From Desulfuromonadaceae bacterium GWB2_53_15 (GTDB lineage: Bacteria; Desulfobacterota; Desulfuromonadia; Geobacterales; Pseudopelobacteraceae): a stretch of DNA of 8,117 bases. The stretch spans positions 1 through 8,117 of the forward strand of contig MHXL01000087.1 in NCBI GenBank assembly GCA_001824455.1. Reading direction: 5' to 3'. The position numbers and the translations under genes were made by a program. A model generated the notes under the pieces. That model was not told the DNA's origin and did not search any database. It worked only from the letters and a program-made list of their open reading frames with translations. Shown here piece by piece: positions 1-4,723 of the stretch (positions are counted from its first letter, which is position 1; each line of letters starts with the position of its first letter).

Positions 1-1
1 T

Positions 2-424
2 ATCACCAACGAGAACCTGCAGCCGCCCCGTCCCGGCGATCCGGATCCGCCAAGAGCCGGGAGGTTTTCGTCGCCCGATGCCCTGCTGACCCCATCCTAC
101 ATGGCAATGGCGGCGGCTGATCCGGACATCCGCATCGAACCGGCCTGGAAGGTCTCGCTGGTCTACGGCATGCCCTGTGCTATTTATCATCAACTCCCGG
201 CGGTCTACTACCTGGCGGCCCGCTTTCATGACGACTTCGAAGCGGCCCTGCTGCATGCCGTCAACGGAGGAGGTCAGAACCAGGCCCGCGCCATGCTGGC
301 ATCCGCTCTGGTTGGCGCGCAAGTGGGCATGGCAGGCATCCCCCGGCGTTTCATCGATGGACTGGAGGACCGGGACCAACTGCTCGTACTGGCAAAAGCG
401 CTGGCGGAAGATGTCGGGCAGTAG
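2..424 (+). CDS. ADP-ribosylglycohydrolase family protein, C-terminal part (5' truncated)
   Basis: The reading frame is open from the left edge, so the gene starts outside the window and 140 C-terminal residues are visible. The fragment fits the ADP-ribosylglycohydrolase/J1-crystallin fold. A GMPCAIYHQLPAVYYLA segment (visible residues 56-72) precedes FEAALLHAVNGGG, then QNQARAMLASALVGAQVGMAGIP and a final GLEDRDQL helix. In the family the Gly-Gly-Asp-(T/N) stretch supplies Mg ligands, and these enzymes remove ADP-ribose from proteins or small molecules. Here the stretch reads GGGQNQAR (residues 89-96), so the usual Asp is absent and catalysis at this metal site is doubtful. J1-crystallin-like members often carry GGDN-x-x-R here, which matches the N and R. 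The ATG at 101 is internal and is not taken as the start. The next gene on the same strand begins 78 nt downstream. Family assignment is confident; activity is not. Confidence 0.8.
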   Translation: MTNENLQPPRPGDPDPPRAGRFSSPDALLTPSYMAMAAADPDIRIEPAWKVSLVYGMPCAIYHQLPAVYYLAARFHDDFEAALLHAVNGGGQNQARAMLASALVGAQVGMAGIPRRFIDGLEDRDQLLVLAKALAEDVGQ

Positions 425-454
425 TAAACTGGATTTCGCTCCCTGGGGAAGAAA

Positions 455-478
455 AGCAGCCGTGTGTAACCGGCTGTT
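455..478 (+). other. Inverted repeat between glycohydrolase and desaturase genes
   Basis: AGCAGCCG (455-462) pairs with CGGCTGTT (471-478), including one G-T wobble, around an 8-nt loop. No T-run follows, so it is at best a weak terminator or an RNA stability element in a possible two-gene transcript. Confidence 0.3.
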
Positions 479-502
479 GATAACGGGCAAAAGGCACTTG
501 AA

Positions 503-1225
503 ATGATGACTGCGGAGTTGGCGAAAAAACAAAGGCAATTCAACGCCGCCATGGAACTGTACACCTCCTGCAGGGGCTACCAACTGCTCGGAACAACAGT
601 ATCGGCGGCCAATGTTTCCCTGCAGGCCTGGCTTCTCTGGCGGGTCTGGTCGCTCTCCATAGGTGCCGGCGGCCAGCTGGTTGCCATAATCTGCGCCTGG
701 GTGCTGGCCGATTTCGTCAACGGCCTGGTGCATATGTACATGGACAGCAACGACTGTTACGACTCCCTGGCCGGCCCGTTGGTCGCCAATTTCCATCTGC
801 ACCACAAGACTCCCCGCTATATACGGAAAAGTCTTCCGGTGGTCTATTTCGTGGAATCCGCCTCAAAAGTCTGGCTGGTTCCCTGTCTGGCTGCTGTGGC
901 ACTGTTGACCATGGTTGACGGGATCAGTCCTCTGCTCCTGCATATCCTCGTTTATACCGGAATACTCTCCTCGGTGGCCGAGGTTTCCCATTACCTCTGC
1001 CACACCTCGACATCGCCCTTTGCCATGCTTCTCGGCAACAGCGGCATCCTGCTCTCCAAGCGCCACCACGCCGTGCACCACCTGCGGGATAACATCAATT
1101 ATGCCTTCCTGAACGGCGTTAGCGATCCCCTGATCAATGCCATCGCCGCACGCTTCTCGCGGGGATACAAACAGCACACGGACCTGCATTACGCCGCCTA
1201 CCAGACGGAAGCGGAGAGCCGCTAG
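503..1225 (+). CDS. TMEM189/Kua/CarF-type membrane lipid desaturase (putative plasmanylethanolamine desaturase)
   Basis: A 240-residue integral membrane protein with the histidine signature of the TMEM189 B-domain/CarF family. ADFVNGLVHMYMD (69-81) gives an HxxxD motif. FHLHH (97-101), EVSHYLCH (160-167, HxxxH) and KRHHAVHH (186-193, HHxxHH) follow, then a conserved-looking INYAFLNGVSDPL (198-210). Hydrophobic segments lie near residues 29-50, 56-77, 123-142 and 143-160. Characterised relatives (human PEDS1, Myxococcus xanthus CarF) are di-iron, O2-dependent enzymes that desaturate the alkyl ether of plasmanylethanolamine to give plasmalogen. The histidine spacing seen here suggests a complete metal site. 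The start is the first of two tandem ATGs (503 and 506), with AAGG 9 nt upstream. The gene may be cotranscribed with the preceding glycohydrolase. Its stop overlaps the stop of the convergent DoxX gene. Family assignment is strong; the exact lipid substrate is inferred. No carotenoid or photo-oxidative stress genes are adjacent, unlike the CarF setting. Confidence 0.85.
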   Translation: MMTAELAKKQRQFNAAMELYTSCRGYQLLGTTVSAANVSLQAWLLWRVWSLSIGAGGQLVAIICAWVLADFVNGLVHMYMDSNDCYDSLAGPLVANFHLHHKTPRYIRKSLPVVYFVESASKVWLVPCLAAVALLTMVDGISPLLLHILVYTGILSSVAEVSHYLCHTSTSPFAMLLGNSGILLSKRHHAVHHLRDNINYAFLNGVSDPLINAIAARFSRGYKQHTDLHYAAYQTEAESR

Positions 1226-1629
1226 CCATCAGGAGCCTTGCCGCTTTTGCCCAGCAGGGAATCGACGCTCCAGATGCCGCCCCCCTGCGCAGCAATGAAC
1301 AGGAATACAAAGCAGTACAGCGCTGCCAGTTCGCCATCGTTCTGGATCGGCAACAGCGCCTTGGTCCCGTGCGCCATCCAATAGGCAAAAGCCATCTGAC
1401 CGCTGGTTATAAAGGCTGCCCAGTGCGTGAACAAGCCGATCATGATCAGGATGCCGCCAACCAGCTCGATCGGGCCGGCAACATAGGTAATGAATGCGGG
1501 GACTCCTGCCGGCATAGCGCTAGGAAAATCGAACAGTTTCTGGCTGCCGTGCCACAGAAACAGGAAACCGGCCACAATCCGCATTAACGCATAACAGTAA
1601 GAGCTGTAATTCGACATGAATGATTTCAT
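1222..1629 (-). CDS. DoxX family membrane protein
   Basis: A 135-residue protein with four hydrophobic helices (about 10-28, 45-67, 69-87, 100-116). It has the DoxX landmarks: RIVAGFLFLWHGSQKLF near the first helix, and GPIELVGGILIMIGLFTHWAA across the second and third. The family comprises small inner membrane proteins, some tied to quinone or thiosulfate oxidation or to redox stress; most have no defined reaction. ATG at 1629 is chosen because GGGAGG lies 7 nt upstream. The longer frame from a TTG at 1656 would run through a hairpin and has no comparable site. The VOC gene ends 57 nt upstream on the same strand, so the two probably form an operon. The terminal TAG overlaps the TAG of the desaturase on the other strand. 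Confidence 0.88.
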   Translation of the reverse strand: MKSFMSNYSSYCYALMRIVAGFLFLWHGSQKLFDFPSAMPAGVPAFITYVAGPIELVGGILIMIGLFTHWAAFITSGQMAFAYWMAHGTKALLPIQNDGELAALYCFVFLFIAAQGGGIWSVDSLLGKSGKAPDG

Positions 1630-1636
1630 GGTAACG

Positions 1637-1642
1637 CCTCCC
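1637..1642 (-). promoter_or_regulatory. Ribosome binding site that fixes the DoxX start
   Basis: GGGAGG on the minus strand, 7 nt before ATG at 1629. It directly abuts the base of the hairpin at 1643-1671, so folding of that hairpin may influence access to it. Confidence 0.75.
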
Positions 1643-1671
1643 GTAAAGGCGGCCAAGCAGGCCGCCTTTAC
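1643..1671 (-). other. Perfect 12-bp intercistronic hairpin between VOC and DoxX genes
   Basis: GTAAAGGCGGCC (1643-1654) and GGCCGCCTTTAC (1660-1671) are exact reverse complements around a 5-nt loop, AAGCA. No T-run follows on either strand, so it is not a standard intrinsic terminator. In the minus-strand transcript it lies after the VOC stop (1687), and the DoxX ribosome binding site begins at the first base after the stem. It could be an mRNA processing or stability element, or a translational control stem. The structure is seen directly; its role is inferred. Confidence 0.75.
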
Positions 1672-1686
1672 CGTTTCACCTGCTGC

Positions 1687-2061
1687 TCACGCTGCGGGCT
1701 TCCCATAGTCCGGGTTCATCTGCCACAGCGCCAGGGTCGCCCCGGTCGGATCTGTGATGACGCTGAACCAGCCGATGCCGGGGATCTCAGTGACCTCCTT
1801 GCAGATCGTCGCACCCAGGTTCCGGGCCTTCTCGGTGGAGACGTTTGCATCGTCCACCAGCACGTAGGCCAACCAACAGGATGGTGAATCGGGCTGGACG
1901 GTTTTCATCATGCCGCCGCCGGTCCCTTCACCCACCTTGATCAGGGTGTAGTCCATACCCGGTATATCTTCCAGTTGCCAATCGAATAGTTCTCTATAAA
2001 ACGCCTTGGCCTTGTTCACATCGGTGGTCATCAGCTCCACATGCACGAACGGATTTGCCAT
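1687..2061 (-). CDS. VOC (glyoxalase/bleomycin resistance/dioxygenase) family protein
   Basis: A 124-residue protein, the usual length for a single-module vicinal oxygen chelate protein with two beta-alpha-beta-beta-beta units. The first unit runs FVHVELMTTDVNKAKAFYRELF (5-26) through GGGMM. The second runs WLAYVLVDD (63-71), the STEKARNLGA helix, and FSVITDPTGATLALWQ (99-114). His7 and Glu9 sit on the first strand, where metal ligands occur in active members. The C-terminal ligand position appears to be Gln114 rather than the common Glu. Substrate cannot be told from sequence, and the broad family includes glyoxalases, epimerases, dioxygenases and resistance proteins. The start ATG has AAGGAGG 6 nt upstream (2068-2074). 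It is the first gene of a probable VOC-DoxX operon; such small redox/detoxification pairs are plausible, but the link is inference. Confidence 0.88.
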   Translation of the reverse strand: MANPFVHVELMTTDVNKAKAFYRELFDWQLEDIPGMDYTLIKVGEGTGGGMMKTVQPDSPSCWLAYVLVDDANVSTEKARNLGATICKEVTEIPGIGWFSVITDPTGATLALWQMNPDYGKPAA

Positions 2062-2102
2062 GACACGCCTCCTTCTTTACATTAATAGTGTACCTTGAAT
2101 AT

Positions 2103-2108
2103 ATTATA
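2103..2108 (-). promoter_or_regulatory. Candidate -10 box for the VOC-DoxX operon
   Basis: The minus strand reads a perfect TATAAT, about 42 nt before the VOC start codon. The hexamer 17 nt upstream (GAGCAT) is a poor -35, so the promoter may need an activator. The upstream inverted repeat at 2118-2144 overlaps the spacer and -35 area. Confidence 0.45.
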
Positions 2109-2117
2109 CCCCGTCAT

Positions 2118-2144
2118 CTGGAAAATGCTCCCCAAGGTTTCCAG
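2118..2144. repeat. Inverted repeat CTGGAAA-N13-TTTCCAG in divergent promoter region
   Basis: CTGGAAA (2118-2124) and TTTCCAG (2138-2144) form a perfect 7-bp dyad with a 13-nt spacer. It lies just upstream of the minus-strand TATAAT at 2103-2108, where an operator for the VOC-DoxX unit would sit. No regulator gene is adjacent. Confidence 0.4.
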
Positions 2145-2155
2145 GGAAAATTACG

Positions 2156-2171
2156 AACGGAATAATCCGTT
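2156..2171. repeat. Short palindrome AACGGA-ATAA-TCCGTT
   Basis: A perfect 6-bp dyad with a 4-nt centre, located between the divergent genes. Its size suits a dimeric regulator site or a small hairpin. Function is inferred only from position. Confidence 0.4.
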
Positions 2172-2207
2172 AACGACACATTGGGGTGGATGTTCTGCAT
2201 GATTGTG

Positions 2208-2215
2208 TATAAAAT
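2208..2215 (+). promoter_or_regulatory. Candidate -10 region upstream of the 71-residue gene
   Basis: TATAAA (2208-2213) overlaps TAAAAT (2210-2215), about 64 nt before the start codon at 2279. No good TTGACA-like box stands 16-18 nt upstream, so this is a weak call. Confidence 0.35.
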
Positions 2216-2278
2216 AGCTCACCCGACCCGGAAACGCACCCAGGCGCTGGAAGCGTACACCACCTGAAGGAGTAACAT

Positions 2279-2494
2279 ATGCAAGTAGACCTGGACTTAC
2301 TGAGAAACCTGATACACAAACGAGCCGCCGAGATTGAAAAGAGCGTTGCCGGGACCGGTTATCTGGCACGGACAGTCATCGGCGTCGGCACCTTTTTACT
2401 CGACAACGAAGGCGACATCGACCTTTTGTCCGCTAAACAAAAACTTACCTTTGAGAAGTTTCTTAAGCCGCTGCTGGAGACGCCTCGCCGTTAA
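2279..2494 (+). CDS. Small conserved-looking hypothetical protein (71 aa)
   Basis: I do not recognise a named family. The start ATG has GAAGGAG (2266-2272) 6 nt upstream, a strong site that supports a real gene. The product is soluble-looking. A charged N-terminal helix (LDLLRNLIHKRAAEIEKSV, 5-23) is followed by a Gly-rich turn (AGTGYLARTVIGVGTFLL, 24-41), an acidic DNEGDID stretch (42-48), and a basic amphipathic helix SAKQKLTFEKFLKPLLE (51-67). There is no signal peptide, membrane span or Cys. It stands alone between a divergent promoter region and a terminator-like hairpin at 2511-2536, so it is probably monocistronic. A small regulatory or nucleic-acid-associated role is possible but unsupported by any motif. 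Confidence 0.8.
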   Translation: MQVDLDLLRNLIHKRAAEIEKSVAGTGYLARTVIGVGTFLLDNEGDIDLLSAKQKLTFEKFLKPLLETPRR

Positions 2495-2510
2495 TCGGCA
2501 TTGCGACTCA

Positions 2511-2541
2511 AAAGGGCGCTGATTGCAGCACCCTTTGTGCT
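2511..2541 (+). terminator. Probable terminator after the 71-aa gene, with alternative fold
   Basis: AAAGGGCGCTG (2511-2521) pairs with CAGCACCCTTT (2526-2536) with one mismatch, around an ATTG loop. Only a broken T-tract follows. A second hairpin, AGCAC (2527-2531)/GTGCT (2537-2541), uses part of the same sequence, so the two folds exclude each other. It most likely ends the 2279-2494 transcript. Confidence 0.55.
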
Positions 2542-2623
2542 TTCCCCATCGTCGGCATCGGGGCATCAGGGTGGACTGGCTGCACCCGCCTATTAACAGA
2601 TCGACTTGCCAAGCTGCTGCAAC

Positions 2624-2680
2624 ATGCTAATCTATATGGGAGGAGAGTTGCTGATGAAGCTGCTTCCACTATACCACTAA
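2624..2680 (+). CDS. Possible 18-codon leader ORF upstream of the kinase
   Basis: ATG at 2624 opens a frame MLIYMGGELLMKLLPLYH then TAA (2678-2680). An inner ATG at 2654 has GGAG at 2642-2645, 8 nt upstream, which would give only MKLLPLYH. It ends 82 nt before the histidine kinase. It is hydrophobic and very short, so chance is likely. The rest of the 2542-2762 gap shows only small hairpins, such as GGGTG (2569-2573)/CACCC (2583-2587). Confidence 0.2.
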   Translation: MLIYMGGELLMKLLPLYH

Positions 2681-2682
2681 CC

Positions 2683-2711
2683 TTGAACCCCGGCGACCTG
2701 CTCTTTTTAGT
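2683..2711 (+). promoter_or_regulatory. Weak sigma70-like promoter candidate for the kinase gene
   Basis: TTGAAC (2683-2688), a 17-nt spacer and TTTAGT (2706-2711) give four of six matches in each box, about 50 nt before the kinase start. It is the best candidate in the gap but not strong. Confidence 0.3.
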
Positions 2712-2762
2712 AAACTCCGAACCTGAACGCAAACGATCCCTGTAATAACAGGAGGATACGCG

Positions 2763-4103
2763 ATGCCCTGCAAAGATGACAGCGCGAGATCCACAGACCA
2801 TAACCTTTCTGTTCCTGCGGACGATCTGCGACGGCGGGCTGAGGAAACCGCCGGAACGGGTCAAGATCTTTCTCAGGATGCACTTCCACCCGAAAAGATG
2901 CAGCAACTGCTCCACGAGCTGGAGTTGCAGAACGAAGAGCTGCGCCGCACGCAGCATGAACTGGAATGTTCGCGGGCACGCTACTTCAGCCTGTATGATC
3001 TGGCGCCAATCGGCTATCTGACCCTCAACGAAGAGGGGCTGATCCTGGAAGCCAATCTCACCATAGCCACCCAGCTGGGCATGCCGCGAGGCGCCCTACT
3101 CAAGCAGCCATTAACCCGCTTTATCCTGCCCGGCGACCAGGACATCTACTATCTGCAGCGCAAACAATGCCTGGAATCAGACGCACCGCAGGCCTGGGAA
3201 ATGCGGATGATGTCCGTTGACGGCTACACCTTCTGGGCATATCTGCAGGCCACTCCGCAACAAAATGGCGAACACTGGATCACGCTGAACAATATCACCA
3301 AACGCAAACAGGCCGAAGAAGCGCTGGCACAAAAACGGCAACAACTGGAGGATATCAATCGATCCCTGGAAACCCGCATCAGCGCAGCTGTGGTTGAAAT
3401 GCACACGAAAGATGACATGCTGATCCAGCAGGGACGTCTGGCCGCCATGGGAGAGATGATCAGCAACATCGCCCATCAATGGCGTCAGCCGCTCAACAAC
3501 CTGGGACTGATCGTACAGGACCTCAGGCTTTCCTACGAACTAGGCGAGATGACCGTCGAGGAGATGGACCAGAGCGTAGCCAAAGCCATGGGCGTCATCT
3601 TGTACATGTCCAGCACCATCGACGATTTCCGGAATTTTTTCAGCTACGAAAAGGAGCCGCGTGGCTTCACAGTCAACCAGGTTGTCTCCCGTGCGCTCAA
3701 TTTCGTATCGCCCGCCCTCAAGTGCAGCGGTATCAGCGTCGAGCTGGATGAACAGCCTGACATCTCAGCCTTGGGAAATCCCAACGAATACTTGCAAGCG
3801 CTTCTCAACATCCTTAATAATGCCAAAGATGTGCTGATAGAATGCAAGACAGACGATCCACTAATCAGCATCCGCATTTTCCGGGACAACGACCGCTCAA
3901 TAGTAACCATTCGCGATAATGGCGGCGGCATCAAGGAAGATATTCTGCCAAAGATATTTGACCCGTATTTTACCACCAAGGGGCTTGGCAATGGGACCGG
4001 CATCGGCCTGTACATGTCAAAGGCGATTATCGAGAAGAACATGGCTGGACGTTTATCGGCGTACAACGCGGGTGGCGGCGCCGAATTCAGGATAGAGATT
4101 TAG
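2763..4103 (+). CDS. PAS-domain sensor histidine kinase, cytoplasmic, orphan
   Basis: A 446-residue kinase. A coiled coil (about 44-70, ELELQNEELRRTQHELE) leads into one PAS domain (about 72-180, from YFSLYDLAPIGYLTLNEEG to HWITLNNITKRKQAEE). A second helix (180-225) follows, then the phosphoacceptor H-box IAHQWRQPLNNL with His238. The HATPase domain shows an N-box LLNILNNAKDVL (347-358), G1 IRDNGGGI (383-390), an F-box IFDPYFTTK (398-406) and G2 GTGIGLYMSK (411-420). All catalytic motifs are intact. There is no signal peptide or membrane span, so it senses inside the cell; no heme- or flavin-specific residue is evident in the PAS domain, so the ligand is unknown. It should phosphorylate a response regulator, but none is encoded nearby. 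ATG at 2763 has AGGAGG 7 nt upstream. The DsrE-like gene begins 50 nt downstream, which suggests cotranscription. Confidence 0.93.
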   Translation: MPCKDDSARSTDHNLSVPADDLRRRAEETAGTGQDLSQDALPPEKMQQLLHELELQNEELRRTQHELECSRARYFSLYDLAPIGYLTLNEEGLILEANLTIATQLGMPRGALLKQPLTRFILPGDQDIYYLQRKQCLESDAPQAWEMRMMSVDGYTFWAYLQATPQQNGEHWITLNNITKRKQAEEALAQKRQQLEDINRSLETRISAAVVEMHTKDDMLIQQGRLAAMGEMISNIAHQWRQPLNNLGLIVQDLRLSYELGEMTVEEMDQSVAKAMGVILYMSSTIDDFRNFFSYEKEPRGFTVNQVVSRALNFVSPALKCSGISVELDEQPDISALGNPNEYLQALLNILNNAKDVLIECKTDDPLISIRIFRDNDRSIVTIRDNGGGIKEDILPKIFDPYFTTKGLGNGTGIGLYMSKAIIEKNMAGRLSAYNAGGGAEFRIEI

Positions 4104-4153
4104 CGCATCAGCATAAATGGCAGAGCAATTATAAGCTACAACAGGAGAAAAAC

Positions 4154-4621
4154 ATGCCCCGGAATCTGCTGATCATGCTGGTCGCCAGCATTGTTGTATG
4201 TTCATCGACGCTCCATGCAGCGCAAGCACTGAATGACCGCGAGGCCTTTGCCGGGCTCAAGACCGCCAAGGTCATATTCGACGTGCGGGTGCCTGATCAG
4301 GAAAAACTGATCTTCAATCTTAACCTGATCAATGAAACCCATGCAGGAATGCTATCTCAGGGCGTCAAGCCGGGGATGGTGGTTTCCTTTCGCGGACCGG
4401 GGGTCAAGCAGCTGACAACCGCCATAATCAGCGAAGAGGCCCGGGAACTGATCCATGAGCTACAGAAAAAAGGGGTGCGGATTGAAGTCTGCGCCGTGGC
4501 CACCCGTGTGTTCAAGGTTGACAATGCTGCCATAATCCCGGAGGTCAAACTAGTGGCCAATGTTTTCAATTCGCTGATCGGCTATCAGAACAAGGGATAT
4601 GCCATGATTGCCATCAACTGA
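4154..4621 (+). CDS. Exported DsrE-family protein
   Basis: A 155-residue protein with an N-terminal signal peptide (hydrophobic 5-20, likely cleavage after A-Q-A at residue 25). The mature part follows the DsrE/F-like alpha/beta pattern: AKVIFDVRVPDQEKLIFNLNLI (38-59), GVKPGMVVSFRGPGVKQL (70-87), ISEEARELIHELQKKGVRIEVC (92-113), and a C-terminal VANVFNSLIGYQNKGYAMIAIN. The single mature Cys113 (EVCAVA) is in the position of the reactive cysteine of sulfurtransferase-like DsrE relatives. Cytoplasmic DsrE/TusD proteins relay sulfur; exported single-domain relatives have no settled function. AGGAG stands 6 nt before the start. It follows the kinase by 50 nt with no terminator between, so it may share its transcript. 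No dissimilatory sulfite reductase genes are visible, so a role in that pathway is not indicated. Confidence 0.82.
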   Translation: MPRNLLIMLVASIVVCSSTLHAAQALNDREAFAGLKTAKVIFDVRVPDQEKLIFNLNLINETHAGMLSQGVKPGMVVSFRGPGVKQLTTAIISEEARELIHELQKKGVRIEVCAVATRVFKVDNAAIIPEVKLVANVFNSLIGYQNKGYAMIAIN

Positions 4622-4712
4622 GTCACTAACGTCTTTCCACGTCTCCCCATGCCATTATGATCGGTAACCACGCGAATTCTTAGTCAAGCAGCGTATTTGA
4701 TCAACTTTACCT

Positions 4713-4717
4713 GGAGG
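4713..4717 (+). promoter_or_regulatory. Ribosome binding site that fixes the Ig-like lipoprotein start
   Basis: GGAGG lies 6 nt before ATG at 4724. A TTG at 4697 in the same frame would add nine residues (MINFTWRVR) before the signal peptide and has no comparable site. The start at 4724 puts the lipobox cysteine at residue 18, which is normal. Confidence 0.8.
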
Positions 4718-4723
4718 GTGCGC

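Noticed and set aside
43..48. GGATCC near both ends of the window (43-48 and 8111-8116)
   Set aside because: This is a common 6-mer with no sign of cloning vector or assembly junction; both copies lie inside sensible coding frames.
2184..2200. Possible sigma54 promoter (GG-N10-GC)
   Set aside because: GG at 2185-2186 and GC at 2197-2198 have the right spacing and CTGCA is near TTGCA, but the -24 block reads GGGTGG instead of TGGCAC, so support is too weak.
2151..2369. 72-residue minus-strand frame in the divergent intergenic region
   Set aside because: It overlaps the start of the 71-aa gene, which has a much better ribosome binding site, and would cover the dyads and promoter-like boxes.
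2508..2957. 149-residue minus-strand frame over the kinase upstream region
   Set aside because: It overlaps the kinase N-terminus and the terminator, is rich in Arg/Ser/Cys as expected for shadow translation, and no family is recognisable.
3644..4066. 140-residue antisense frame within the kinase ATPase domain
   Set aside because: The plus strand carries intact N, G1, F and G2 boxes over this region, so the antisense frame is incidental.
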